This document shows, one piece after another, positions 25,898-35,212 of a DNA stretch of 63,962 nt (positions are counted from its first letter, which is position 1; each line of letters opens with the position of its first letter). The notes below the pieces were generated by a model. That model was not told where the DNA came from and ran no database searches. It saw only the letters and a list, made by a program, of their open reading frames with translations. The stretch is taken from assembly GCA_017458675.1 (NCBI GenBank), contig JAFTAM010000182.1, forward strand, positions 1-63,962, given 5' to 3'. A program made the translations under genes and the position numbers. Origin of the DNA: a bacterium (GTDB lineage Bacteria > Vulcanimicrobiota > Xenobia > Xenobiales > Xenobiaceae).

Positions 25898-28126
25898 ATG
25901 TTTAAGTACTCTCCGTTTTTTTTCGCCTTAGCCGCTTTAGGCCTGAGCGCATGGAGCGCAGTTGAAGCTGAAGAGGCAGAAAAGCTGCCCGACGGTCTTT
26001 ACGACGCGCCGGCAGCCTATTATGCGGCGGCCGACGGAATGGGTCTTGTCAACAGGAATCTGCCCTTTTATTGCGCCTATCCTTTAAACGTCGCAGACAA
26101 TTTGCGCGCCTCAATGCAGGATGACAGGTTCCGTCTGGTCATAGAGACTAAGTACGCGCCCAACTACCAAATCAGCCTGGGTAATTCAGGACAAAGCGTT
26201 ATTATCGAGCTTCTGGACGTACACAACCGAAGCCTGAAGCTGCCGGCTTTTCCCAAAGCGGCGGATCTGAAGGGCTGGTCTCTGAAGCAGAAGGGCTTAG
26301 ACACCTATGCCTTTACCGTGGACCTGAATCACCCCGTTGATCGGGACAGCGTAAAAGCCTTCACTCTCAATAATCCTCACCGTCTGGTTATTGATATCAA
26401 TACGGCCTATAACGCCGACGAGAAATATCAGATTAGTCCCGGCGTCACCTGGGTGCGCCAATCGATAAAGGACGGCGCCTTCGGAACCCTAATCTGGAAT
26501 CAGCTCTGTTTTGACCGCAGCGATCCCAATGTCACTATCGACGTAGCCCTGGCCCGCAGCGATCCCAACAAACTGGCCAAGCTCAGCAGCATAGTCGCTG
26601 AAAGCAAAGCCTTGGCCGGCGTAAACGGCGGATTTTTCAACATGCCGTCCGGCGGCATCCTGGGAGTAACCGTAAAAGACGGAAAGGTCATAGCCCCTCA
26701 TGTTGGCAGGCGGCCGGCCAGAAGCGTCTTCGCCGTCACTCAAAGCAACGATCTCTTCATTGAAAGAATCAAGGTCTTAAACGGCAAGCCGGTCAAACTC
26801 AACGGAAACGCCTGCCCTCCTCTGCGTCTGGCTCTGGGGGCGGGCCCGACGCTGCTGAAAAACGGACAGATAAATATAACCGTCAAGGAAGAGCAGCTGG
26901 GGCCGGGCGGCAACGACATCACCCGCGCCTGCGGGCGAACTGCGGTGGCATACAATAAGAATACCGTCATGCTGGCCACTCTCTCCGGTCCCCGCGACAG
27001 TCACAGCCAAGGCTGGAAACTGCCTACTATGGCCGGATATCTGCTCAAAAAGGGCATGACCGAGGCCTTAAACCTGGACGGCGGCGGCTCTGTGGATATG
27101 TCCATAGCCGACCGCATCGTAGCCAACGGCCCCCAAGCCGGCAGCTATGAGCGGCCTATCGCCACCGCTCTGGTGCTCAGAGACAGCCGCGGTCCCTCCT
27201 ACCCGGGAAGCATAAAACTCACGCTGCCTAAAAGCCTCAGCGGCGATTCCTCTCTCACTCAAAAAGCAGTTTTGCAGGCCTTCACTCCAGACGGCAAGCC
27301 GGCCGCCGACGGCTCGCGCATTAAGCTGCAGGGACAGGGAGTAAACTGCCCGGGCTCGGTCGTCATAAAAAACGGCAGAGCCGAGTTTCCGATATCCGCT
27401 ATGCGCGGCGTCGGCGCAGGCAGCCTGACCGCCTACAATCCCTTTGCCAAGACCAGCGCCGGCGTCAAGCTGGAAAACGGCAGGGCGGTCGGCTGGCAGG
27501 CGCGTCTGAACAGCCTGAGAACCGAATATGAGGCGGCTAAGCCCGGTGATCTGGCCGAGGAGCAAAGCTCCGATAAAACCGAGCTTTTGGACCGGCTTAT
27601 TAAATCGAAGGCTAAAAAGAATAAGAGCGCCTCTCTGATAAGCGCCTTCTACAAAAGCGCCCCTGCCGCGGCCAACAGCTTTTTGACAGAAAGCGGCTTC
27701 GACGGCGGCGTTCTGCCCTCTCCGGTCAGCCTGCCCGGGATCACAGCTCCCGAAAGCGAAGAGATGCGGCCCGAGCTTACAGAAGAGAACGGGCCGAGCC
27801 TGCAGGCAGGAGGCCTTAAAACCACGCTCAGGCCGCCCTCTCTCAAGCCCGTCCGTAAAATAAATCTGGACGTGGTCTTGAAGGATGAATGGAAAAACAA
27901 TATACCCTCCCGAACCGTACAGGTCTATGACAGTCTAGGCAGCCTTATCGGCGAAGGGAAGACTGACGCCGACGGCGTGCTGAACTTAAATCTGACAGTT
28001 CCCGGCAGCTGCACGGAGCTCCATTTTAAAAGCGAAGAAGCGCCGGAGCTGCTCCTGGACCTGACAGAAGCGCCGCAGTTTAAAAGCGGCTCCGGCGCAT
28101 ATGCGCAGGCAGATTTTATAAATTAA
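25898..28126 (+). CDS. AMIN-domain phosphodiester glycosidase (NAGPA-like), exported
   Basis: A 742-residue exported protein with signal peptide (cleavage near AVEA/EEAE). Domain order: an AMIN-like region (about 65-170, with 'HRLVIDINTAYN'), which in other proteins binds peptidoglycan or targets to the septum; a phosphodiester glycosidase/NAGPA domain (about 185-430) with 'LAGVNGGFFN', 'GRTAVAYN' and 'EALNLDGGGSVDMS'; then two Ig-like regions with a linker. The catalytic family removes GlcNAc or other sugars from phosphodiester links; a cell-wall or glycan target is inferred. It precedes UDP-glucose dehydrogenase by 20 bp. Confidence 0.87.
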   Translation: MFKYSPFFFALAALGLSAWSAVEAEEAEKLPDGLYDAPAAYYAAADGMGLVNRNLPFYCAYPLNVADNLRASMQDDRFRLVIETKYAPNYQISLGNSGQSVIIELLDVHNRSLKLPAFPKAADLKGWSLKQKGLDTYAFTVDLNHPVDRDSVKAFTLNNPHRLVIDINTAYNADEKYQISPGVTWVRQSIKDGAFGTLIWNQLCFDRSDPNVTIDVALARSDPNKLAKLSSIVAESKALAGVNGGFFNMPSGGILGVTVKDGKVIAPHVGRRPARSVFAVTQSNDLFIERIKVLNGKPVKLNGNACPPLRLALGAGPTLLKNGQINITVKEEQLGPGGNDITRACGRTAVAYNKNTVMLATLSGPRDSHSQGWKLPTMAGYLLKKGMTEALNLDGGGSVDMSIADRIVANGPQAGSYERPIATALVLRDSRGPSYPGSIKLTLPKSLSGDSSLTQKAVLQAFTPDGKPAADGSRIKLQGQGVNCPGSVVIKNGRAEFPISAMRGVGAGSLTAYNPFAKTSAGVKLENGRAVGWQARLNSLRTEYEAAKPGDLAEEQSSDKTELLDRLIKSKAKKNKSASLISAFYKSAPAAANSFLTESGFDGGVLPSPVSLPGITAPESEEMRPELTEENGPSLQAGGLKTTLRPPSLKPVRKINLDVVLKDEWKNNIPSRTVQVYDSLGSLIGEGKTDADGVLNLNLTVPGSCTELHFKSEEAPELLLDLTEAPQFKSGSGAYAQADFIN

Positions 28127-28146
28127 CTTAAAGGCGAGGAAAGAAC

Positions 28147-29439
28147 ATGAATATAGGCATTATCGGCTGCGGCTATGTAGGCATGGTAACGGGGGTATGT
28201 CTGGCCGAATTGGGCCATACCGTAACAGCCGTCGATAATGACCCTGAGAAGCTGGCAATGCTGCAGAACCTGCAGTGTCCTATTTACGAACCGGGTCTGG
28301 AACAGCTATTTAATACATACGTTCGGGAAAAGAGGCTGACTTTCAGCGGCAGCATCGCCCAGGCCGTTCGAGACAGCCAGATAATTTTCATCTGCGTCAA
28401 TACTCCCTCCAATCCCGACGGCAGCGCCGATCTCTCCTTCGTGGAATCGGTCGCTAAGGAAATCGCCGTCAATTTAAGAGAGTACCGTCTGATAGTGGAA
28501 AAGAGCACAGTACCGGTGCAGACAGGCGAATGGGTGCGCCGAACGATAAGCCGAAACGCTCCGCCGAACGTCGAATTCGACGTGGCCTCTAACCCCGAAT
28601 TTTTGCGCGAAGGCACCGCGATAGATGATTTTCTCCACCCGGATCGGGTGGTTATCGGAGCTGATTCCCGCCGCGCTTCCTCGCTTCTCACCGAGCTTTA
28701 CGCCCCTTTAAACGCTCCCATACTGCTGACCGACATCAATTCTGCCGAGCTCATCAAACACTCGGCCAACGCCTTTCTGGCTTTGAAAATTTCTTTTATC
28801 AATTCGGTAGCTCAAATTTGCTCTCGGTCCGGCGCCGATATTAAAAAGGTGGCCAAAGGGATAGGCCTGGACCGACGCATTGGCTCCAATGCCATGGAAG
28901 CGGGAATCGGCTACGGAGGCATGTGCCTGCCCAAAGACGTGGCCGCTTACATTCGTATAGCCAAAGAGCTTGGCTACGATTTTGAAATACTGAAGGCTGT
29001 ACAGAATGTCAACAATAAGCAGAGGCTCTGGCCTCTGGAAATTTTAAAGCATAGGTTCAGCAGTCTGCAGGGCCTGACCATAGCAATTTGGGGTCTCTCC
29101 TTCAAGCCGAATACCGACGATCTGCGCTATGCGCCCTCACTGGAAATTACCGCCGCCCTGCTGAAGGAAAAGGTCAAAGTGCGCTGCTTCGATCCTGTAG
29201 CCATGAAAAAAGCAGCTCTGCAGATACCCGAAGCAAAAATGTGTCCCAACGCCTATGAGGCCTGTTATAAGGCCGACGCCTTGATTATCTGCACGGAATG
29301 GCCCGAGTTCAAAACTCTGGATTTGCATAAAGTTGCCGAAAATATGAAGCTCCCCGTTATAATTGACGGACGCAACATCCTTGAGCCCTCCCGGATGGCC
29401 GCCCACGGCTTTGAATACTTCAGCGTGGGCAGGCAATAA
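28147..29439 (+). CDS. ugd: UDP-glucose 6-dehydrogenase
   Basis: A 430-residue enzyme that oxidises UDP-glucose to UDP-glucuronate using two NAD+. N-terminal Rossmann motif 'GCGYVGMVTG', 'VEKSTVPVQTG', 'SNPEFLREGTAI', and the catalytic Cys260 in 'GIGYGGMCLPKD' are all present; the C-terminal UDP-binding domain shows 'WGLSFKPNTDDLR'. AAGGCGAGGAAAG precedes the ATG. Last gene of the six-gene run. UDP-glucuronate feeds capsule or surface polysaccharide, which fits the glycosidase before it. Confidence 0.97.
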   Translation: MNIGIIGCGYVGMVTGVCLAELGHTVTAVDNDPEKLAMLQNLQCPIYEPGLEQLFNTYVREKRLTFSGSIAQAVRDSQIIFICVNTPSNPDGSADLSFVESVAKEIAVNLREYRLIVEKSTVPVQTGEWVRRTISRNAPPNVEFDVASNPEFLREGTAIDDFLHPDRVVIGADSRRASSLLTELYAPLNAPILLTDINSAELIKHSANAFLALKISFINSVAQICSRSGADIKKVAKGIGLDRRIGSNAMEAGIGYGGMCLPKDVAAYIRIAKELGYDFEILKAVQNVNNKQRLWPLEILKHRFSSLQGLTIAIWGLSFKPNTDDLRYAPSLEITAALLKEKVKVRCFDPVAMKKAALQIPEAKMCPNAYEACYKADALIICTEWPEFKTLDLHKVAENMKLPVIIDGRNILEPSRMAAHGFEYFSVGRQ

Positions 29440-29505
29440 GCCTGAACTTCCTTAAAAATATCCTTTTCTGCAGTATTAAAAGCTCTAAGCAGGCAATTTT
29501 TATGT

Positions 29506-29549
29506 TATAATTCAACTGATAAGAGATACTGCAGATCATTGAAAAGGAG
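29506..29549 (+). promoter_or_regulatory. Promoter -10 and ribosome site of the 51-aa small gene
   Basis: Consensus extended -10 (TGTTATAAT, TATAAT at 29506-29511) followed by AAGGAG at 29544-29549, 11 nt before the ATG. No clear -35, as expected for extended -10 promoters. Confidence 0.6.
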
Positions 29550-29560
29550 CTCTTTTCTCA

Positions 29561-29716
29561 ATGTGTATAGGTGAAAGCAGCGATCGGTATTTCAGATATA
29601 TATACTACCAAGGCACTAACCTGGAACATGTTTTTAAGGATTTATGGATAAAGGGAATTAAAGCCGCCGGTATTTTTTGCCAAAACAATAATTTTAAAGT
29701 GTGCGTCGCTCTTTAA
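29561..29716 (+). CDS. Small 51-residue protein of unknown function
   Basis: ATG at 29561 to TAA at 29714-29716, too short for most gene finders. Translation signals are good (AAGGAG, 11-nt spacing), there is a private extended -10 promoter and a strong terminator 40 bp after the stop. The product is aromatic-rich (RYFRYIYYQGTN), has three Cys and no clear membrane helix, and resembles no family I know. It stands alone between ugd and a convergent gene. Confidence 0.5.
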   Translation: MCIGESSDRYFRYIYYQGTNLEHVFKDLWIKGIKAAGIFCQNNNFKVCVAL

Positions 29717-29754
29717 ACTGAATACATTTTTTAAGACCGACAAAACAAGCTGAT

Positions 29755-29797
29755 AAAAAAAACTGCCGCAGGGTCCTGACTGCGGCAGTTTTTTTTA
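29755..29797. terminator. Bidirectional terminator
   Basis: AAAACTGCCGCAG / CTGCGGCAGTTTT stem with an 8-nt loop, A-run left and T-run right. It overlaps the stop codon of the minus-strand gene and ends both convergent units. Confidence 0.9.
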
Positions 29798-30805
29798 TTG
29801 AATATCTTCGCTCTCAATACCGAGATCGCTGAGACAGTTGACTAAATGGGCCGGCAGAATTTCTGTAAGATCAAACCTGAGATTTTCGCGGGCCTGCAGA
29901 CCGGAACGCGGATCTAAAAAATCGGAATCCAGATAACGGTTCCGGCGCAGTTCATAACGACACTGAGCGATATAAGAAGTCAGCTCTCTTTCAAAATTGA
30001 GCATAATCTGCATGGCTTCCGAGTTGTCCTCAGCCTCGCGCTCTCTCTCATTCATCTCTCTTATGGCGGCCAGCCCTTCATTGGCGGCCCGCTGCAGTTC
30101 CTCGTCCTCGGGAATCTCAAGCAGCCAGAGTTCTTCCTCCTGCTGCTCAACCAGCAGGGCCGCTTCCTTAAAAGCCTTGGCTACAAGCTCAGTAAGCCGT
30201 TCGCTGACCTTCTTCACTCCCAAATTAACCTTATTGAGAGACATAAATTTAATCAATTTTGCGCGCAGCTTGGCGGTAAAGGCGTCTCTTACCTCATCGT
30301 GCTTTTTCACCAGTTCTTTATGCTGCACCGTTTCTAATTTCATGCGCAGCACCTTCTGCTCCGGGGTTTCATCGCCGTCAATCAAATGAGGCTTGCCGTT
30401 TTCATCCAAAACCAGTTCAGAGGCGCCGTTGGGCAGAATACGGCTCTCCAGGCAATGGCGGCTGTAAAAATCATCCTTGAGATCGGCTAAATGGCGGCGC
30501 AGATTATCGCGCACCATACTGCGGCGGCTGTAAAAATCGCTCTGCATCTGCATCACCGCTTCATAGCTGTCCTCCGGGAAATAAAAGTTATCCAAGGCGT
30601 TCGCCAATTCGCCGCTTTCGCTGTCGTTTTCAAAATCAGAGTCTCCTCTGTTTTTATAGACATAGCCGCGCTTTGAAAGCATCCTCTGCAGAGCCTCTCG
30701 CAGCGAAACTAAGCTTTCCTGCTGTATAAGACAGACGTCGCGCCGTCTGTTGACATCCGAAGCCAGATTGATTAAAGAGCCTACGCCCAAAGATCTCCAA
30801 AACAT
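29795..30805 (-). CDS. Unknown cytoplasmic helical protein
   Basis: A 336-residue soluble protein with no signal peptide, strongly charged and predicted helical through most of its length: heptad-like stretches at about 150-260 ('EQKVLRMKLETVQHKELVKKHDEV' region and 'LVEQQEEELWLLEIPEDEEL' region) point to coiled coil. No family recognised. It ends in a short acidic tail (GIESEDIQ). It is transcribed away from the neighbouring secreted-protein gene, separated by a 391-bp AT-rich region, and ends in a shared terminator. Confidence 0.65.
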   Translation of the reverse strand: MFWRSLGVGSLINLASDVNRRRDVCLIQQESLVSLREALQRMLSKRGYVYKNRGDSDFENDSESGELANALDNFYFPEDSYEAVMQMQSDFYSRRSMVRDNLRRHLADLKDDFYSRHCLESRILPNGASELVLDENGKPHLIDGDETPEQKVLRMKLETVQHKELVKKHDEVRDAFTAKLRAKLIKFMSLNKVNLGVKKVSERLTELVAKAFKEAALLVEQQEEELWLLEIPEDEELQRAANEGLAAIREMNEREREAEDNSEAMQIMLNFERELTSYIAQCRYELRRNRYLDSDFLDPRSGLQARENLRFDLTEILPAHLVNCLSDLGIESEDIQ

Positions 30806-31196
30806 AACTTACATCCCGCCGGTCCTGCAAAACCGCTGTTTCAAACAAAGATTTACAATATATACATTATACAGAAATCAAGCCTCAAAACCCATATATA
30901 CCGATAAAAAGTCTCATGAATTTTTTTTGAAAAAAAATCCAATAAAAAAGGAAATAAATGCAAATTACCGTATTACTCCCGCCTATAAGGAACGCCTGCC
31001 CTTAACGGTAAGGTTTTCGCCTGCTTCTATATGATAATCAAAGCAAAAATTCCTGATTTTCGGGCAGGTTTCAATAGGATATTAGGCGAAAAATGCTTAA
31101 AAATCTATGGTCTGTATTAGAGCAAGGACCAAAACCCCGCCGCAGTTGGCTGCAGCCGTTGCGGTTGAGTACCTAAATAAGAGGTGAATAACAAAA
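30806..31196. other. Divergent intergenic region upstream of the 140-aa secreted protein
   Basis: 391 bp, AT-rich between 30850 and 31090, no gene seen. Near 31139-31166 a hairpin CCGCA...TTGCGG containing the palindrome GGCTGCAGCC lies in the likely 5' leader of the plus-strand gene, 30 bp before its start. No convincing -35/-10 pair chosen. Confidence 0.5.
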
Positions 31197-31619
31197 ATGA
31201 AGGCTCTCCGTAATTTAGCTTGTGCCGCAGTCATGGCGGCCGCCGTTTGTGCTTCTACCAGCATTGCCAATGCTGACGAAATTCACATAAATCACTCCAT
31301 GGCCCCTGGAATCTGGTATTCCAATTGGATGGGTCCCGATAACGAGTTTGGCAGGCCTGACACCGGCTTCAACTATCAGAAGGATTTCACCGGCGAAGTC
31401 GTTTATGTCGATGGCAGCTATATGAGCGTCGATATCGATGGCGCCGAGGATGATGTCGCCAACTTCTATATGTACGAGAATTTGACTCAGTACACTCCTT
31501 CCGCCGAAGCTGTCCGCGTCGGTTCCAAGGTAGAAATCCGCGCTGACAACCGCAATCGCGCCCGTTCAGTCCGCACCATTCCTTTCTACCAGTGGCTGAA
31601 GAACCAGTCTGAGGACTAA
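31197..31619 (+). CDS. Small secreted protein, OB-like (DUF5666-like)
   Basis: A 140-residue exported protein. Clear Sec signal peptide with Ala-rich core and cleavage near SIANA/DEIH. The mature region has 'GEVVYVDGSYMSVDIDG' and 'AVRVGSKVEIRADNRNRARSVRTI', the strand pattern of small beta-barrel periplasmic proteins such as DUF5666; the family is a guess. AAGAGGTGA precedes ATG. It is followed by two hairpins, so it is monocistronic and may be strongly expressed. Confidence 0.7.
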   Translation: MKALRNLACAAVMAAAVCASTSIANADEIHINHSMAPGIWYSNWMGPDNEFGRPDTGFNYQKDFTGEVVYVDGSYMSVDIDGAEDDVANFYMYENLTQYTPSAEAVRVGSKVEIRADNRNRARSVRTIPFYQWLKNQSED

Positions 31620-31629
31620 TTCTTATAAT

Positions 31630-31700
31630 CTCTGCTGCGAAGCAGAGATGTTTTGACCACAAGGCGGCCTCAAGGAACATTCCTCTGAGGCTGTTTTTTT
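31630..31700 (+). terminator. Double hairpin terminator
   Basis: First CTCTGCT-GCGA-AGCAGAG with a GNRA loop, then GCCTCAAGGA...TCCTCTGAGGC followed by seven T. Confidence 0.85.
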
Positions 31701-31774
31701 GTATTTTTCTTCAGGCGGCAGAGCGCAGCTATGCAAAGCAACGAAGCCCCGAATATTATTAAAGGTGAACAAAA

Positions 31775-33094
31775 ATGATAAAACCTACGCCTTTAAGCGG
31801 TTTTCCCGAATGGCTGCCGGCCCAGCAGCTGGCCGAGCAGAAGTTTATAGATACCATCCGCGGCGTTTATGAGTTATACGGCTTCTCGCGCTTAGAAACC
31901 AGCGCAGTCGAGCGGGTCAGCATTTTGGAAGCCAAGGGAGAGATCAACAAAGAAATATACGGCATAGGCCGTCTGCAGGGGCCTCCCGGTCAATGGGAAA
32001 TGGCTCTGCACTTTGATCTTACCGTACCTCTGGCCCGTTATGTAGCCTTAAACAGCGGCGCTTTGAACTTTCCCTTCAAAAGATGGCAGATTCAAAAAGT
32101 CTGGCGAGGCGAAAGGCCCCAGGAAGGCAGGTTCCGCGAGTTCTACCAGGCTGATATCGACGTAATCGGCGACGGCGAACTTCCTCTGAGCTTTGACGCC
32201 GAAATGCCGGCGGTGATCCATGAGGCGTTTAAAAAACTGGGCATTAAAGCTCAGATTAACATCAATAACCGCAAAGTGCTGCTTGGCTATTACCAAAGCT
32301 TGGGCTTATCAGAAGAGCAGAGCGTCAATATTCTGCGCGAGGTTGATAAGCTGGATAAAATCGGCGCCGACAAGGTTAAGGAGACCCTGCTCAAATTGAA
32401 TCTCAGCGAAGAGACCGCCGAGTGCTGTCTGGCTCTGTGCCGCCTGAAAGGAGCGCCTCAAGCGGTCTTAGCGCAGGCCGAAGAGCTGAATGTCGATAAC
32501 GAACTTTTCCGACAGGGTCTCGAGGAGCTCAGATTTGTAGCCGAGGAACTCTCGTACATCGGCGCAGAATCCTTAATCTTCAACCTGGGTATAGTGCGCG
32601 GTCTCGATTATTATACAGGCACTATCTATGAAACGACTCTTCCGGACTATCCCAGTCTGGGCAGCATCTGCTCCGGCGGCCGCTACGAAAATTTAGCCTC
32701 GCAGTTCATAAACCGCAAACTGCCCGGAGTAGGCATAAGCATAGGCCTGAGCCGCCTGATCTCTCATTTGTTCAGCGTCAACGCCATCGAGTGTCGCACT
32801 CAGACTCCCACTAAGGTCCTGATTTCCTGGCCTGAGGAAAATCTGCGTCCGGCCTGCCGCGCTATCGCGGCAAAGCTGCGCGGCGCCGGCATTCCTGCCG
32901 AAATCTATCATGAAACTGCGCCGCTTAAAAAGCAGCTGCGCTACGCCAGCCGCAAAGGCATAGACTACATGCTCTTTCCCCACCTCTACGAAGAAAAGGA
33001 AGAACAAATAGAAATTAAGGATCTGCAGACCTCTCAGCAGGAGCAGATATCCTTAAACGAGTGGATTGAAAATTATAAAAAGAGCCGGGAATAA
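31775..33094 (+). CDS. hisS: Histidine--tRNA ligase
   Basis: A 439-residue class II aminoacyl-tRNA synthetase that charges tRNA-His. It has motif 2 with 'KVWRGERPQEGRFREFYQADIDVIG', the His-specific 'GLDYYTGTIYE' and motif 3-like 'GVGISIGLSRL', plus a C-terminal anticodon-binding domain (KVLISWPEENLRP to MLFPHL). The N-terminus 'TPLSGFPEWLPAQQ' belongs to the subgroup also found in some Actinobacteria rather than the E. coli type. AAAGGTGAA precedes ATG. Own transcription unit with terminator. Confidence 0.96.
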   Translation: MIKPTPLSGFPEWLPAQQLAEQKFIDTIRGVYELYGFSRLETSAVERVSILEAKGEINKEIYGIGRLQGPPGQWEMALHFDLTVPLARYVALNSGALNFPFKRWQIQKVWRGERPQEGRFREFYQADIDVIGDGELPLSFDAEMPAVIHEAFKKLGIKAQININNRKVLLGYYQSLGLSEEQSVNILREVDKLDKIGADKVKETLLKLNLSEETAECCLALCRLKGAPQAVLAQAEELNVDNELFRQGLEELRFVAEELSYIGAESLIFNLGIVRGLDYYTGTIYETTLPDYPSLGSICSGGRYENLASQFINRKLPGVGISIGLSRLISHLFSVNAIECRTQTPTKVLISWPEENLRPACRAIAAKLRGAGIPAEIYHETAPLKKQLRYASRKGIDYMLFPHLYEEKEEQIEIKDLQTSQQEQISLNEWIENYKKSRE

Positions 33095-33121
33095 AGCGTT
33101 ATTCATCAACGCTCCTGACTT

Positions 33122-33166
33122 AAGCCCTTGCCTCAAGCCCCACGGCCTGCGGCAGGGCTTTTTTTA
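33122..33166 (+). terminator. Terminator after hisS
   Basis: AAGCCCTTGCC / GGCAGGGCTT stem (one bulge) followed by seven T. Confidence 0.8.
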
Positions 33167-33219
33167 TACATCCGTCCCCGATTATGCCTGCTCCCGTCTT
33201 GCCGTCAGCGCCGCATTTT

Positions 33220-33455
33220 CAATACCATTAACTTAAATCTAAGTTTTGCCGACAGCGGCGCATAGCTTGTCTGCGCAGCGCTGGAGGTTGTTTGGCCTGT
33301 CATTGAGAGCGCCGCGAAGAATCTGTCAAGCATGTTTAACTTGTTTTCGTTATGCCGGTTTTCTTTGTCGCTGCCGCTCCGCGCGAAGCTGTGCTCGAAT
33401 CTCCGCGTACGCGTCAAAGAAAACCTTTATAAGCGTGTCTGCAAAAAGAATCTCT
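33220..33455 (-). repeat. Dispersed intergenic repeat, copy 5
   Basis: Reverse orientation. Tail CAATACCATTAACTTAA, then 'TGTCATTGAGAGCGCCGCGA', arms GGTTTTCTTTG and CAAAGAAAACC with a core almost the same as copy 1 (CTCGAATCTCCGCGTACGCG). Together with two terminators it fills the 444-bp gap. Confidence 0.8.
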
Positions 33456-33474
33456 GAGCAGAAGCTGAAACGGC

Positions 33475-33512
33475 AAAAAAAACTGCCGCATCCTTATAGA
33501 TGCAGCAGTCTC
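33475..33512 (-). terminator. Terminator of the 503-aa exported protein gene
   Basis: On the plus strand AAAACTGCCGCATC...GATGCAGCAGT, with the A-run that becomes the U-tract on the minus strand. Confidence 0.85.
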
Positions 33513-33538
33513 GCCTTAAATTTGAAACTTAATTCAAA

Positions 33539-35050
33539 CTATTTAGCCATAGCGGAGAGGTCCACCTTACGGGTGTCGCGGTAAGTAGGCCACCAGTCAA
33601 AGCTGCTGTAGGTCTTGCCGTTGCGGACGAAGGTGCTCTTGTAATTGTTGTGGTTTACGCTCAAAGAGGTAATGCCCAACTCGTCCAAGGTCTTCAGCTC
33701 GCCGGCCTGAGCGATGGCGTCGCCGTTGACGTCGGTCCATACTCTGAGATCCTTCAGCTCTTCGCCGCTCAGAACGCCGTCTTCGTTGGCGTCATAAGCA
33801 GACATCTGCTCGAAGCCGTCTTCGAAGCCGCAGAGGTTGCCGAAGAGGTTGGATCCGTTTACGGTTCCGTCAGCGGCGGGCTTGCAGAGGAGACCGTCGT
33901 TGGCGCCGACCCACTCGGTCAGAACGGGATAGTTGTTGCCGAAGAGGTCGAACATAACCAGCTTGCCGTTCATATCGTCGGTGTGAGCCAGATACTGACC
34001 GTTGGAAGCCTCAATCTTGCCGTCGCCGTCCAGGTCCAGAACGATAGGACTGTAGGTAATGGTGACGTTGACTTCATGAACCGTGGTCTTATATTTAGTG
34101 GTGGTGTTGACCACATTTGTAGTAGTGGTAGTGGTCTTATCGGTTTTATTGTAAGTGGTTGTGGTGGCGTAAGTGGTCTCTACGAAATAGTGATCACGCT
34201 CGTAGTAGTCGTCCTGACGGTAATTATAGGTTGCGTGACCGGAAGCGATATGGCCGGTGCCTACCAAATCGTCGGGATCGCCTACCGCTACATAGCCGCT
34301 GCCGCCATCGGTGGTGGTGACGCCGGTGAAAGTGGTGTGGCTGCTGGCTAAAGTATAAGGAGTGTAGTGCTCGGTGGTAACGGTTTCATAAGTAGTCTCA
34401 GACAAAGTGTCGGTAGAGGAAGTAGTGCTCTTGGATTTGCTCTTATCAGTAGTGGTTACCTTATCGGTAGTAGTTTTCTTATCGGCGTTCTTGTAAAGAT
34501 TCTTAGCGGCGTTGCTGGTATTGGGAGTGCCGTTGCCGCCCCAGGCGACGACGTCGCTGTTGCCGATGCCGTAATTGCTGAGACCCTGCTTGCTGCCCAA
34601 ATTGTAGGAGCCGTCAATGACGCACACGCTGCGGTTGTCGCCGGCGCCGTCCTTGGTGTAGTCCTTGCTCAGCTTTTTCGACAAGTCGCTGGCGTTGTTT
34701 ACCGTACCGTCAAAAGTATCGACCTTCTTCCAGCCGACTGAGCCGCCTACCCACTCGTAAGCGGTAATATGAGCGGTAGTACCGCCGTCAACTTTTACGG
34801 TTCCGCCATCTACGTTGGTAACATTGGTGCCGCCGTCGACCTTGGTGTTGGTTCCCTTAACGGTCTGGGTGCCGCCGTCAACCTGTACGGTGGTGTAGCT
34901 GGTTCCGCCCTCGTTGGTCTTATAGTGATTGACCACTGTGGTATGTGAGCTGGTAGAGCCGCCCTCGTCGATGTCGGTTACGCCGGCAAAAGCGGGCAGA
35001 GATAGCAGACCGCATAGAGCGGCAGTTAGAAGACTGTAATTGTATTTCAT
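33539..35050 (-). CDS. Exported protein with VDGGT repeats and RTX-type calcium-binding C-terminus (copy 1)
   Basis: A 503-residue exported protein: signal peptide (cleavage near PAFA/GVTD), N-terminal region with repeated 'VDGGT' units, a Thr/Lys/Ser-rich low-complexity middle (about 195-325), then a C-terminal module with three EF-hand-like loops: 'LDLDGDGKIEAS' (about 337), 'YDANEDGVLSGEEL' (about 418) and 'WTDVNGDAIAQAGEL'. This module (PIVLDLDGDG, then WVGANDGLL, LFG, DLRVW) is the one found in FrpC-like and other RTX proteins. The glycine-rich nonapeptide repeats of classical RTX toxins are absent. Divergent from the 371-aa gene; paralogue at 37006-38349. Confidence 0.8.
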   Translation of the reverse strand: MKYNYSLLTAALCGLLSLPAFAGVTDIDEGGSTSSHTTVVNHYKTNEGGTSYTTVQVDGGTQTVKGTNTKVDGGTNVTNVDGGTVKVDGGTTAHITAYEWVGGSVGWKKVDTFDGTVNNASDLSKKLSKDYTKDGAGDNRSVCVIDGSYNLGSKQGLSNYGIGNSDVVAWGGNGTPNTSNAAKNLYKNADKKTTTDKVTTTDKSKSKSTTSSTDTLSETTYETVTTEHYTPYTLASSHTTFTGVTTTDGGSGYVAVGDPDDLVGTGHIASGHATYNYRQDDYYERDHYFVETTYATTTTYNKTDKTTTTTTNVVNTTTKYKTTVHEVNVTITYSPIVLDLDGDGKIEASNGQYLAHTDDMNGKLVMFDLFGNNYPVLTEWVGANDGLLCKPAADGTVNGSNLFGNLCGFEDGFEQMSAYDANEDGVLSGEELKDLRVWTDVNGDAIAQAGELKTLDELGITSLSVNHNNYKSTFVRNGKTYSSFDWWPTYRDTRKVDLSAMAK

Positions 35051-35212
35051 ATGTAAACCGCCTCCACTTGAAGTGAAAAATAACTAAACTTCCAGTAAGC
35101 GCGCCGAACTTAATTCAGCATGCTACTTTTACTCTTAATAATATTACCACAAAAGCGGCAAAAGAAAACACGCAAATATTGCGGAACGGCAAAAAAAAAT
35201 GTTAAATTTTAA

